Shown piece by piece: positions 25,890-37,772 of a DNA stretch of 64,000 nucleotides. Source of the DNA: Aquilaria yunnanensis (lineage: Eukaryota > Streptophyta > Magnoliopsida > Malvales > Thymelaeaceae). The stretch is from the NCBI GenBank assembly GCA_039654915.1, contig CM077600.1, positions 36,014,992 to 36,078,991 on the forward strand. Direction: 5' to 3'. The notes below the pieces were generated by a model, which was not told the origin of the DNA, did not search any database, and worked only from the letters and a program-made list of their open reading frames with translations. Each line of letters opens with the position of its first letter. Within the stretch, counting starts at the first letter, position 1. The translations under genes were made by a program, and so were the position numbers.

Positions 25890-28800
25890 ATGAGTACAGC
25901 TGAGAAAGGGTCAGCAACTACGAAGACACCTGCAGATTTCCTGAAGTCCATCCGCGGACGCCCAGTTGTTGTGAAACTGAATTCTGGTGTTGATTATCGA
26001 GGTAAGTATCTGTGTTTGTGTGTATGCTCGATTTCTTTGTATTGATCATTCGGAATGATTTAGTTGACAGTTGCATTGAACTTATTGGAGTGGTTGATGA
26101 GCACTGATTTTGTGATCCCTTGATAGACTGCCAATTTGCCCAAAACCTACATTTTGACAACTGTATCGAGCCCATAACTCTTACTCATTGGAGTAGGTAG
26201 TAGTCTACATGCGGATATACCCATACAGTTGGGGATGACCTTCTGTAAATTTGTGTTCAGTCTATGACCTTAATCCTTACGTTCTCATTTCTAATTCTAT
26301 CTTTTGTTTTATTTCTCATCTCTGCTAAGTGCAATAATCTACTTCACAGTTCATGCAACAAAAGTAACCAACAAAAAGCATGGGAGCTTTGCTAAGTCCA
26401 AAGGAAGCCATAGGAATTTGGTAATGGCTCTCAAAAGTTACCATGTCCCTTTTGTGTTATTAATTGTTGAAGTTTCTGAAAATGATGGGATGCTAATCTC
26501 ACAGTATTTAGGCAAGACTACACCAAATGAGAGCCAGCAAGAGCCAAAAGCTTCTATAAAAGATTCAATGTCTTCATCCTTGTTTCTGCTGAAGGATGGT
26601 TTCTCTTTGTTAATCTAGGATGCAATACGTTCAATTTCTTTGCATATAAGTTTTTGGATGAAGTATAAATGTTCTACGTATGCCATTGGTCTGCTTATTA
26701 TTAGCACTTGGATTCAATTACATGATTAGATACCAGCGCCTGCATCTTCTATGTATTGAGTTTAGAGCTTACCAAATTCATGGCTGCTCCAAATGTTTGC
26801 TGAATTTGAGCTTCTTTGATACCCTGTGAAATTTGTGCAGTATGATATTGAAACGCTGCTCATGGAAGCCTCTTGGTCGTTCTCACATTTAATGTGTTTT
26901 TTTAATAAGACAAGAACTTTATTGAGAAGGCAACAAGAGGGTGCCTAAAGCTCATTTACAAAAAACAACCTCAAAGCATCGAGAATCAAACACCTATCAG
27001 TAGCATCCCTTGTAACCCAAAAAACAGCAGTATGAACCCCTTTATGAATTAATTGAATTAAAGAACTCTCCACCCCATCAAAAGCACGCTTATTTCTCTC
27101 ATTCCAAAGAATCCAGAAAATAGAAAGAGGAATTAGAATCCCAATTCATTTTAACTAAGTTAACTTAATCCAAAATGATTTATTTTTTATTTTTACATCT
27201 TTTTTGTTTAAAAAAAGTTACATTTAAAATTCAATATTATGTAAGTGTAACAATTCATTCAAAATAAAATTTTTATAATTTTATTAAATTTTTATGATTT
27301 TTTCTTTTTTAATGCCTAAAAAAAGGAAAATTCATAAAAATTTAATAATATTATAAAAAATTTACAATTAGTGGATTACACGTAAATAATATTGGCTTTC
27401 AAATGATATTTGTTCCGGGGAAAAAATGTAAAAATAAAATAAGCCAATTTGGATTAAGTTGACTTAAGTTTCTTCCTCTTATCTTTATTTCGGCAAGCTG
27501 CAAACCAGGTCCAAACTTCATCTTAAATACTTTTTTTTTGAACGGCATCAAAAGATATTTCATTAATGGTAATGAATATAGAACAAGGCTGAAGGACTAA
27601 CTTTCAATCAGCTAGTTTAGCCACACAAAAACTCAGGAGCTTCTACTTACAACAGGTCAGCTCGCTCCCGAGAACCAAAAATTCCCACCTGACACTGCTT
27701 GTAGCTGCTATGCTCGTCTTGGGCCGCTTCTCCACTCGTTCACAGCTATAAAAATTACCCTTACCAGTTACCCCTGATTTTGCTTCCCCCTCCAAGTCTC
27801 TTCCTCTGTTTCGATATGCAATTTGCACAAAAACGCCACGCACAAACTGGCACGCTCCGCAAACTTGACACGCTACCCCCATCTCCAGTACTCAGTCCTG
27901 AAGCCAGAGCTGAAAAGGTAGTACTCTTTGTAATCCGACTTTTGCTAATGCGTCTGCTTTTTCGTTAGCCTCCCTTGGAGCAAAGACAATGCTGCAGTTT
28001 TGGAGGAGTTTGTTTAATCCTTCTATCTGTCTCAGTATGTCTGTTACTCTCCACGGACCCAATTCAGTTTTGTTGATCCAAGATGAGGCCAGTTTTGAGT
28101 CTGTTTCCACTACTAGTCCCCCTTTCCCCATGTCCCTTCTATGATTCATAATCCTAAGAGCCGCGAGAATTGCTTCCAGTTCCAAGACTGCTACTTCGCT
28201 CCACTTCATAGGCCTGGAAAAGATGCACAGCGCTCTGCCCTCGCTGTCCCTAAGGATGCCTCCAATAGCAGCTTTTTGGTGCCTTGGGTTTACTGCTGCG
28301 TCCACGTTAAACTTCAGGCTACCGAGGGCTGGCGCCTCCCAGTGTGACGAGGTTTTGTCCCTTGAATGCCTGTTTTCAGTTCCCACATTTGTTGGATCAA
28401 GTATAACATCCAAGACTGTGACTTTGCTCTGCTGCCACTTCGCCGTAATCCAATGACCAACCCTCATTTTGACCATGTCATATGTAACCAGGGCTTGCAT
28501 TTCCTTCCCTCTAAAAATCTTGTCGTTTCTCACTTGCCAAATCGTCCAGACCGTGGCGTAGAAGAACAGCATCCACACTTCCCCTGATTTTACCTGTCCT
28601 GAATGTTCCATCCACTGTTTAAAAAACTGCCGGATTGTGCTTGGGAGTTGGGACTGGCCACTGCAGTTCCCAGTCCGTCATTATGAAGGACCACACTTGC
28701 CACGCGTAATTACAGAGCAGAAATAAGTGGGAAGTTGTCTCCAATTCACCTGAGCACAAAGGACATGAGGCGTCTTGACTGCTTAACACCTTCCTTTCCA

Positions 28801-31800
28801 CAAGCATGTTTCTCGTTGGCAGCCTTCCATGGATTAATTGCCAAACAAAAATTCCGACTTTCGGTGGGGACCAAAACTTCCAAGTAGCTGCTATAATCCC
28901 ACAGTTTTGAGATGACGAGTTCATACCTTGATTCACGTAGGATGACACTGAAAACTGCCCAGATCTTTCATGAATCCAGATTAGTCTGTCTTGTTCATCT
29001 GCACTCAGGACTTTCTTCTCCAATGTTTCCAAGAGGTCGAACCAAATATTTTTTTCCCAGTCAAAAACTGGTCTTCTCAGCTTCACTTCCCATTTCCATA
29101 CGCCATTATTCCAGAAGCCAAACTCTTTAAACTTCCCGTCCTTATTAGATGCTAGCGCAAAGATTCTTGGGAACTTGAGCTTCAGTATTACTCCGTCTAT
29201 CCAATGATCGTGCCAAAAAGACGTCCTTCCCCCGTCCCCGATAATAGCCATGAAACCCGATGATGTGGAGACCCCTCCATTATTGTCCTTCACCCAGTCC
29301 TCCGTTATGGCTTTCCATATATTGGAAAATTTCTTCCTTCTGTTGGTTAAAGGGCCCAACTCGTCCTCTGCGCCTCCATACTTTGCAGTGATTATCTGTC
29401 TCCATGTCGCTGTGGGTTCGTTGCCATATCTCCAAATCCACTTTGTTAGCATCGCTTTATTCTTTCTTCTCAGGTCACCAACTCCGAGCCCTCCTTCCTG
29501 TTTTGGTTTCATTATGGTTCGCCATCCCACTGGGGTTAAGCTCCTTGCTCCGTCAACGTTTCCCCAGAAAAAGTTCCTTTGCAGTTTTTCCAGTTCTTTA
29601 ATGACCCTGTAGGAATAGAAAACAAAGAGAAATAATATATGGGTAAGCTATTCAAGACTGAATTTATCAGTGTAACCCTCCCCGCTCTCGAAATGAATCT
29701 TGTTTTCCACAAACTTAGTCTAGCTCTCACCCTCTCTAACACAGGTTCCCACATTTTTATTGATTGAGGATTGTCGCCGATTGGTAGTCCTAGATATAAA
29801 AAAGGAAAGGTTCCAAACGAGCATCCAATTTCTGCTCCCCACATCTTCACGACCTCCCCCTCCATATTCACTCCGTACAACATGCTCTTGGTCATATTGA
29901 TCTTTAAGCCCGAGCACAATTGGAAACATCTCAGCACCCTTTTCAGGTTTTTCAGGCTTTGCCAGGTTCCCGTCGCAGAATAATAAAGTATCGTCAGCAA
30001 ACTGTAAGTGGGATATCCTCATTTCTGTAGTGATCCCGACGTCGGCTCCATGAAACAGACCCAAGGAAGTTGCTTTCTTCATTAGCGCGTTGAGCCCTTC
30101 GCTTGCTAAGTTGAAGAGGAACGGAGAGATTGGGTCGCCCTGCCGTAGTCCTCTCTCCATTCGAAATTGATTTGAAGGTGATCCATTAACGAGAACAGAC
30201 AGGTCCACCGTACTTATGCACTCCATCATCCATTTCCTCCAGCGCTGTCCAAAACCCATTTCCACCAGAACGTTGTCCAAGTACTTCCAGTGTAACGAGT
30301 CGTATGCCTTCTCAAAATCAATTTTCAACACTAGGCCTTTCTTCTTTGTGGTCTTCAAGCTATGCACGACTTCATTTGCTATCAAGGCACAATCTAATAT
30401 TTGTTTGCCCTTTGTGAAGGCGAATTGTGATTCGCCCATGACCTCCTTCATCACTACCCTTAATCTAGCTGATAGTATCTTTGCCAGAATTTTGTATATA
30501 CAACTCACCAGCGTTATTGGTCTAAAGTCCCTTAGAGATTCTGGGCAACCCTTCTTGGGAATTAGGGCAATAAAAGAGGAGTTTGCTGCCCTTGGAAGCT
30601 GGCCACTCTCATAAAATTCCCGCATAAAAGCCATGATGTCGTCCTTTAAAGCCAGCCAGTTTTCTTTGACAAATCTGAGATTGAAACCATCCGGTCCTGG
30701 TGCTTTATCCCCATCGCAGCTCCATATTGCTTCCTTGACCTCCTTCTCTGTAAATTCGATCTCCAAAGACTCTGCTTTTCCACTGCTGATCCTTCTCAAG
30801 CAACCTGCTGGTAACTTTAGTAATGGGCCCTCTTCCTTTGCAAAGTGTTTCTCGAAGAACTTGGCCACTTCCGCCTTGATAAGCTTGGGGTCTTCCCCTT
30901 CTTCCCCATTTATTTTAATAGCTGTTAAGCTATTGACCCGGACTCTATTGTTCATAACCATATGGAAGTATCTTGAATTGCAATCTCCCATCCTTATCCA
31001 GTTACATCTGGCCTTTTGACGTGCTGCTGATTCCTCCTTTTTCCTCAGTGCCCATAACTTTTCTCGGCATTGATACCATTGAACATACACCTTCTTGTCT
31101 TCTGGTTTTGCTTCTCTGGAATTTTCCAGGTCTTCTAGTTCACGCTCAGCCCTCTTCAATTCTGTGGCTATGGTGTTCCGGGCGTCCATAAACTTAGTCT
31201 TCAGATGTTTCTTAGCCAATCTGAGTTTGTGTAGCAAGTTGGGTTTCTCCTTTTGCTTCCCTTGGTCCATGGCCTTCCATAGTTCGCTGAACCAAGGCCT
31301 AAAATCCTTCTCCTTCAGCCACCAGTTGAAGCAGCGAAAGGGAGTTGGACCCCCATCCAACCTTCTCCACCCCAAACACACGGCATCGTGATCAGAAAAA
31401 GACGCATTGACCTTCCATTGTTGTATCTGTGTGAACTTGCTCAGAAAATCAGCATCTATTAGGAATCTATCCAGCCTGCTTTTGACCAGTTCTTGATTGT
31501 TCGACCAAGTATAACCGCCTCCCCGCATTGGGATATCAACCAGCTTTGCATTATCCACAAAATCACTGAATTCCTGCATACCTCTGTCAAAATGGCCTGT
31601 CGGCAAGCGCTCTCCTACTGATAGGATTTCATTCCAATCTCCACCAACTATCCAGCATCCCCCAATTTGTGCCTTTATTAACAACAGGTCTTGCCAAAAG
31701 TGACATCTTAAATTGACATCATTTGGAGCATATGCTGTAGCAAACACGCACCTGGTTTTCTGATGTGCCAACTCCCCACTGATAAAGATCCCTCTTGGAT

Positions 31801-34800
31801 TAGACAACGTTGCTTGAGCTACGAAGAAGCGTTTTTGCCATATTATCATCAGACCTCCTGATGCACCATCCGAATTAACCCATACAGCTTCAATCTCCTT
31901 GATACCCCACAATTTGGATAAGCTCCTAATATCAAACGAAGGTAATTTTGTTTCCTGCAACATTACCATGTCCGGTTGTTCAGCTCTCAGTAGCCCATTC
32001 AGTGCTCGTTTCTTGGTGTCGCTGCCTAAATCTCTTGCATTTAGTGACAGTAATTTCATCTTCCTTGTATGGCGCGAATCGCAATAAACCGGGTCTCTGT
32101 CATCCTTCTAAACTTCCCCTGCCTTCTGCCTTTCATTCACCTCCAGATCGATAATCTTCCTCTTCAATTCCTCCATTCCACCATCTAGAGTGAGACCCAT
32201 ATCCTTAATTATTCTGAGTACTTCCTCCGCTTCCTGGCTCGCCGCCGCATCCAACGCCGACACCTCCTCAACCTCTGCCATCCTAGGAGCTCGCTTCTGT
32301 TTCCAAGTCCCATCCGCTTTTTCTACGTTACCTTGATCGTCATCGTCCTTCCTTTTTCTATTTTTCACTACTACCTTGTTCTTCTTGACTCTTCCCTTTT
32401 TCTTGTTGGTGCTGTTCTTCTTCATTCTCAAGTCCTTTATCAATATTTGATCTTCCTCTTCTTCAGCAAATGCCACCCTCAACGTCTTAATAGAATTCAA
32501 GACGGCGGCCTCTCTCGAGTCCACTTGTTGGACCGAAAGTGACCCAGGTAGACCATTCGGCCCGTAATTCCTTTCTTCTTCCCTGTCTTCCCTGACTGAT
32601 ATGCTAAGGAGCTGGGCCGATCCAATAGAGCCACCCTGATAATGTCTGTCGGGTTTATGACCATTCAAGATGGTTGCTTCCCCAGCGTTGGGCTCGACAA
32701 TTTTGGGCCTATCTTCTCCTCTCTTCATGACATGACTAGCCCTGCTGTAACCTTCGGCGTTTGTCTCTCCACACCACTTCTCTAACACCTTTGCCGCCAC
32801 CGTACCTTCCGCTTGACCGCCTACCTCGAAACCAAACTCGTCTGTCTCGGGAACTCAAGACCTTGACCCTATCCTGTCACTTCTCCCAGCTGTCCGAGAC
32901 TCCTTCTCCTCGCTCATCTCTTCCAGGTAACTGTTCATTATCTTCTGCTGCGTTTTGTACTCCTGGGCATTCACGTATGGAACGGACAACATATTGCAAA
33001 CTGGTTCCTCCGACACATAAATCTGAAAGATTTCCCCATCAATCTTGATATTAATTGAATTTGGCAGTTCAGATCTTGAGGCTTGAGTGAGAATACGAGC
33101 AACGTCCAGTCTGTTTCTACAAAGCGTATCTTCGTCCACAGCTACATAACTTCCCCATAAATTACCCATTAACTGGAAAAAGCGTTTAGTGTAAGCATGA
33201 AGAGTCACCCCTTCCAGGCGAATCCACCTCATGCTTCTAGGATCAACGTCCTTCGTCGTCCATGGTCTCACCGAATCAAACCAGTCAGCAACCCAATCGT
33301 GCATCATCTCAAGGAAAAAAACCTTGTCGCCGGCCGTTTTGAATGTTAACAGCACCATGCTGCCTCCCATTATTCTTAATTTGCAGTTGAATCTGTGCTC
33401 ATTGAACACCTCCTCGGCCAATATATTAATACAATCCGGGAATCTGATAAGTCCGACCAACGCATTGTCCAGCCATGCTTTTTCCTCCTCATCTGTTTGG
33501 AACTCTATGTTTGCCCAAGATGTATCCCGAGTTTGCTCTCCTTTTAGCTGTGCGTAGGAGCAATTCACGCTCGTCGCTCTCCTTGCATTTCCCCATTCTT
33601 CCTGCTGCCCTGCCTTGTTCGCATCGCTAACTCCGACTCTTCTATTAATGAGAGCTTCCTTGTAGCTTCTTCCATTTCTCCCTCTGACAGCAATCTCCTC
33701 CTGACTGAACCTTACGTTCGCCTTTTCATTACCAGAGCTATCTCCGCCGTTTTGCGCCGCCTCTACGTTGTAGTTCCTCCCTTTACTCTTTTCTTTAGCT
33801 TCACTCACTCTTACTTTGAACTCCCCAATCCACATATCGCTAAGCTCCGCCCTGAGCCTGGTGTGGTTCATAGGCTTTTTGAACCTTACAAACCCGAAGC
33901 GCCTTCCTTTCTGGTTCCTCCGCTGTGGTATGTAGACGTCGACGACTATGCCCATCTTTCTGAATTCCTTCCACAGATCCTTTGCTGATAGCCCTTCTGG
34001 GAAGTTAGTGAAATAATAGGATAACACGAAACTGGATTCAAACCATGACCTATTTCTATAGCTAAAACCACTTCTCGGATCGACATTCCTCTGAAGAATG
34101 GTAACTCTCTCACTCGACCGCTCACTGTCTCTCGATCGCACTCTCTCCCCCTTAAATACTTGCGGCTACCATCTACACAAGACCAGTAATTGACAATGTT
34201 TCCTCCCATAATTTCCTGGCCCAAGGACTGTGTAAGAGAAGACAGATGGACTCGGCCTCATTATACAAAAAAATACCTGTTAACCAAGACTTAACCCCTT
34301 TTTTGAAGATTGTCCAATGTAAGGATCCTTTCCCTGGTTGCCTCCCAACAGAAAAATTTCACCCTTATGGGTGCATGGTTCTTCCTTATGGTCCTCCATG
34401 GAAAATCAGTGCCACCGCTAGTTTGAGCCAAAGAGTTATAAAGAGACTTTATAGAGAACTCACCTAAACTGTCAAACGACCAGTGTTTCTTATCTTTCCT
34501 GTGAGCAACAATCTTCTGCCCATAAGGATATACATAAGCTCTAAGAAAATAGGAACCTTCCAATCATTCAAATTTCTAGAAAGAAGAAAGTTGAGGATTC
34601 TAAATAACCTGACCATTAACTATCTGAAAGCAATAATAGGAAACTTTTGCTTAAGTGCAAGAGCATCACAACCACCAATCATCCCTGAACCGAATAGAGC
34701 ACCATCTCCTACCTGAACACAGTTGTGCTGGCAATAATCATTCCACCCATTTCTAATACATTTCCTAATTCCAGACCCATAGGATCTGCAGACTGACTCA

Positions 34801-36077
34801 GAACAATGCCTGTCACTGTTTTCACCATGCCTTGCCATAATAACCTGCTTCCAAAGAGGATCCCCTTCTGTGAGAAAATGCTACAACCACTTTGATAGCA
34901 AGGCTCGATTCATAAGCTTTTTTCTGTTCTAGCTTTCAAGGATTAGTGACTCTTACTTTCCATACCATTTTTGTGGGTTTTATTGTATGTTGGTTCTGCC
35001 ATACCTTCCTGGTATGCAGTTCTCTTTAAAGGCCCATAGGATCTGCAGACTGACTCAGAACAATGCCTGTCACTGTTTTCACCATGCCTTGCCATAATAA
35101 CCTGCTTCCAAAGAGGATCCCCTTCTGTGAGAAAATGCTACAACCACTTTGATAGCAAGGCTCGATTCATAAGCTTTTTTCTGTTCTAGCTTTCAAGGAT
35201 TAGTGACTCTTACTTTCCATACCATTTTTGTGGGTTTTATTGTATGTTGGTTCTGCGATACCTTCCTGGTACGCAGTTCTCTTTAAAGGCCCATGGTTTC
35301 ATGCATGAAGAGTGAAGGTCTGAAGCTTGCTGCATTAAGTTTAAAGTTGCATGGGAAGACATTACAACCATTCATATAAGAAGAGATGCGTAGTTTTGGT
35401 GCGTTTAGTGCTTTGAAATTGGGCTTTCTTGAAATCATGTTTCTGCATTAGGTTTCGTGGCTAGAGTTTAGTAAAATTATTGTTTCTATTAATCTGGGGG
35501 TTTGAAATTGGTGCTCGGCTCCCAAGGACAGGAAACAAGATTTGTGATTTCACTCTTTCCCATCACATTCTAGTTTAAATTGGAAAGGGAATCCTACCGG
35601 AGGCATTGAACGATCCATTGCTATTTTCCATGCGAATATGGAAGAAGTTTGCTGCGGAATGTGTAAAGAAGTTCATGTCAGATGCTATTAGGTCTTCAAG
35701 TACGTCATAGGCTTTTAAAAGATGAAAGTTGTCTGTACCAATAACCACTAGACAGTAGCAAATATTCTAAATCTAGCAATATGAATGTAGAATGGCTAAA
35801 TGTTGTAGCATGTCAACTTTCGTGCAGGTATTTTGGCATGCTTAGATGGTTATATGAACATAGCAATGGAGCAAACAGAAGAATATGTAAATGGGCAGCT
35901 GAAAAATAAGTATGGAGATGCTTTTATTCGAGGAAATAATGGTAAAGCTACGGGACCGACATATTTTTATTTCATCATTACCGGTCATTCAAAATTAGAA
36001 TTATATCTGGTCTTGATTTTTTTGGTGCAGTTCTTTATATCAGTACTTCAAAGAGGACGTTAGCAGATGGTGCCTAG
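25890..36077 (+). CDS. LSM6: U6 snRNA-associated Sm-like protein LSm6
   Basis: Three coding exons, 25890-26001, 35828-35941 and 36031-36077, give 90 residues, the usual LSm6 length. Seen: start MSTAEKGSATTKTPADFLKS, then the Sm1 motif (GRPVVVKLNSGVDYRG split by intron 1, LACLDGYMNIAM) and the Sm2 motif (FIRGNN, then YISTSKR). Junctions keep phase at both introns. Family knowledge: LSm6 is in the LSm1-7 ring of cytoplasmic mRNA decapping and the LSm2-8 ring that binds the U6 snRNA 3' end in the nucleus. Upstream ATGs exist in frame before 25890, but conservation starts at MSTAE. Odd: intron 1 is 9,826 bp and full of nested retrotransposons, while intron 2 is 89 bp. Confidence 0.96.
26896..27130 (-). 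mobile_element. Older LINE (LINE-B), 3' segment
   Basis: On the minus strand the frame PLSIFWILWNERNKRAFDG is the C-terminal signature of a plant LINE ORF2 zinc-binding region. It ends with a stop, a short tail and a poly-A that appears as T's at 26896-26903. LINE-B continues at 27476-27530 and 34151 to about 34876. It is interrupted by MITE copy D and by LINE-A. Confidence 0.8.
27136..27475. repeat. Palindromic MITE family, copy D, inserted in LINE-B
   Basis: Shares the order of blocks of copies A-C and E (for example TTCAATATTATGTAAGTGTA and TTTTTATGATTTTTTCTTTT with mirrored counterparts). It separates two pieces of the same LINE-B reading frame, so it inserted after LINE-B. Confidence 0.75.
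27476..27530 (-). mobile_element. LINE-B middle segment between MITE D and LINE-A
   Basis: The minus strand reads EVWTWFAACRNKDKRKK, which joins onto PLSIFWILW beyond MITE D on one side and onto the frame ending WMVAASI beyond LINE-A on the other. It ends in the left copy of the LINE-A target duplication. Confidence 0.75.
27892..32059 (-). pseudogene. LINE-A ORF2: endonuclease, reverse transcriptase, zinc-binding region, RNase H
   Basis: Starts at ATG 32059 (MKLLSLNARDLG). In order: an apurinic-type endonuclease (LQETKLPSF, GGDWNEIL, SDHDAV), reverse transcriptase (GDKAPGPDGF, KIDFEKAYDSL, GLRQGDPISPFLF, catalytic FADD in LQFADDTLLF), a zinc-binding region with cysteines CPLCSGELE and HLFLLC, then an RNase H domain (FNVDAAV, ETDSK, ANEKADALAK). 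The frame shifts near 29960, near 29608 and near 28650, so no intact protein of about 1,390 residues is made. The C-terminal RNase H marks the plant LINE lineage that carries this domain. Antisense frames through the region are shadows. Confidence 0.92.
32108..34141 (-). pseudogene. LINE-A ORF1: RRM-containing RNA-binding protein with one in-frame stop
   Basis: One continuous frame of 678 codons interrupted only by TGA at 32855-32857. The N-terminal part has an RNA-recognition motif (VLSYYFTNFPEG for RNP2; RRFGFVRF for RNP1), then a basic/acidic middle, and a lysine-rich C-terminal part with the nuclear-signal-like KKNSTNKKKGRVKKNK. Its frame runs without shift through the stop, so a single substitution explains the break. 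The frame opens at the GTG at 34141, with no ATG before the RRM core, consistent with loss of a few 5' bases. No CCHC knuckle seen. Confidence 0.85.
34151..34876 (-). mobile_element. LINE-B 5' segment (truncated)
   Basis: Minus-strand frames, shifted several times, read FLTEGDPLWKQVIMARHG, then GDGALFGSG, GEFSIKSLYNSL, FFCWEATRERILTLDNLQKR, NEAESICLLLHSPWARKLW. This is the usual run of a LINE ORF2 zinc-binding region. The right copy of the LINE-A target duplication forms its lower edge. The upper edge (about 34876) is a 5' truncation within the tandemly duplicated block. Confidence 0.8.
34776..35289. repeat. 257-bp tandem duplication in LSM6 intron 1
   Basis: Unit 34776-35032 is repeated at 35033-35289, followed by the first five bases of a third unit. 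I see only two differences between the copies (a C/G and a T/C near the 3' part). The unit contains the truncated end of LINE-B and the adjoining intron, so the duplication happened after LINE-B inserted and is recent. Confidence 0.93.
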
Positions 36078-36801
36078 TGTCCACATCGTCCTCCCCATAT
36101 TTTTTTCTTTTTCTTTTTTTTCCCTAATGGAACATCATCCTCCTTATCTAGAATCACTGCTAGTTTGCTGTTTCTGTTTTTGTTTTTTGTTTTTAGCTTT
36201 TGCCTTCTTTTCTGGATTATGTATTGAAAAATGTAATGAATTAGATGTCCCTTTTGATCCAAAGGTGATGTGATTTGGTCGGAGCTGCTCGAGATCTGGT
36301 CAATGACTAATCGGAGGACTTGGCTGGCGTCAGCAATAGTGGCTGGTGTTAACAGGCGAAAGACACAAAATAAATCATCTACTATTACTTTCGGCCATTT
36401 AATTCGAGAATGCCGGGGATAAGTATAGAGGATAAGTAACTTGCGAGGAATTCTAACGATTTGTTTTAATAAGATGAACTTCAGTCGAGATCATAAACAA
36501 AGTGTTTTGAGGGAGGTCTGATCCATGCAGAAAAAAATCTCAAAAATTCTGAAAAAATGAACAATAATATAAGAACTCATGTTCAAATGTAACGTTATTG
36601 GACTAAAACAATCAGACAAAATAGTAGGGCAAAAGAAAGGAAATAGTATACCAGAATATGTGGACATGGAATTGGTATGACAAAATTTCTCTCCATCCTA
36701 TCTACAACCACCAAAACTTAAACACCATTGGTCGACTTGGCTACAGTCAACTTAAATCCAAAATTCACTCTTTTGCAGAAACTTGTAATTGAGCAAGAGA
36801 A
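36078..36801. other. LSM6 3' UTR and intergenic
   Basis: T-rich sequence directly after the LSM6 stop (36093-36125, 36175-36200) is probably 3' UTR. Nothing else recognisable up to the NLR relic. Confidence 0.6.
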
Positions 36802-37240
36802 ATGGCTGAGGCAGTGCTCGCTCGCTGTTGCCGTGGAGGTGACGTCATAGCAGTGGGCGGTGAAGAGATCAACTTGCCATGGGGCTTCAAGGTTGATCTC
36901 GGAAAACTCCAGACTTCACTGTCCATTATGATCAAAGCTTTCTTGCGCGATGCTCACCCAAAAGCAACCAACAGATCCATCTGTAAAGCTTTGGCTGCAG
37001 CGACACACAAATGTCTCCCATGAGGCTGATGACTTGGTTGATGCTTGACGAAGCTCGCTCTTCCAAGTAAGGTAGAGATTGGAATTGGAGGCCGAAATCG
37101 AATCTTCTCCTTCCACAATCCTGTTACCTTTACTTCAGAGAAGAAAAAACAGTCTCGAATTTTCAGCCACTCACTCGCAAAGAGGATTGATTCAGTAGGC
37201 ACAAATATATATGTGACCATAGAGTGTTCTGTACCTGCTT
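36802..37240 (+). pseudogene. CC-NLR (Rx-type N-terminal domain) relic
   Basis: ATG 36802 opens MAEAVLARCC, then GGEEINLPWGFKVDLGKLQ and IKAFLRDAHPKATNRS, the opening helices of an Rx_N coiled-coil domain. The frame then breaks: the continuation KLWLQRHTNVSHEADDLVDA appears one frame over and stops, and a third frame at 37045 gives RIFSHSLAKRID, like the end of the same domain. No NB-ARC P-loop or LRR follows, so only about the first 140 residues remain. Family knowledge: intact CNLs are intracellular immune receptors. This copy cannot encode one. Confidence 0.75.
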
Positions 37241-37772
37241 TCGCTACTTTTTTTTGTTCAACTAAATGGCTTTGAAAATATGGTAAGCATGCGATACCAA
37301 GCGTAAAGCAATGAATGGACTTCCATAATCTGTGTTTTTATCTGGGCAAATTTTCATGAGTACTGTCCATTTTCAACCTTAATGATTCTGCAAAATGTAT
37401 GCTTGTGCATGCCTCTCTTCTCACGTTTGATTTGATGACTCTTTAGGAAATGTTGCAAGATTAATTAATGTGCAGATGAAGTTTGAACGCCAACATGTCC
37501 ATTAAATATACCCTTATGGTTGTTCATCCGGATCTGGCTGCACCCATCTGCTCTTGTGCATATTTTCTTCGGTTCACTAGCTAGGTAGTTGCCATTGATA
37601 GCTAGCTTCTTCCAAGTTTTTTTCTGAAATGTGATCGAGTCTGAACATTGCAAGAGGAGCAATGTTCAATATTTTTCTCTCAGTTGTTGCCCCAAGTTAA
37701 TGGTGACACCGTCCAATTACAATACTTAGACAGATCATTCGAGATGGGCTAGAAGTCTCCATCTGCCTCTTA
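37241..37772. other. Intergenic after the NLR relic
   Basis: No feature supported. A stretch at about 37255-37335 resembles 42495-42575 (shared AACTAAATGGCT and AATG-TTGGACTT-type blocks), so part may be a small duplicated segment. Confidence 0.4.

Larger units (their letters stand above)
27531..34150 (-). mobile_element. Non-LTR retrotransposon LINE-A, near full length, in LSM6 intron 1
   Basis: 6,620 bp in antisense to LSM6. The 3' poly-A appears as nine T's at 27531-27539. The 5' end on the minus strand is GGGGAGAGAG at 34150. The target duplication CTTAAATAC flanks it at 27522-27530 and 34151-34159. ORF1 (34141-32108) and ORF2 (32059-27892) are in the usual order, separated by 48 bp. ORF1 carries one stop and ORF2 about three frameshifts, so this copy is inactive but young. 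Only nine bases precede the first sense codon and the first in-frame ATG of ORF1 lies well inside the RRM, so the 5' end may be slightly truncated. Confidence 0.95.

Noticed and set aside
28141..33988. Many plus-strand frames of 60-132 codons across LINE-A
   Set aside because: Antisense shadows of ORF1 and ORF2, which have unmistakable domains on the minus strand.
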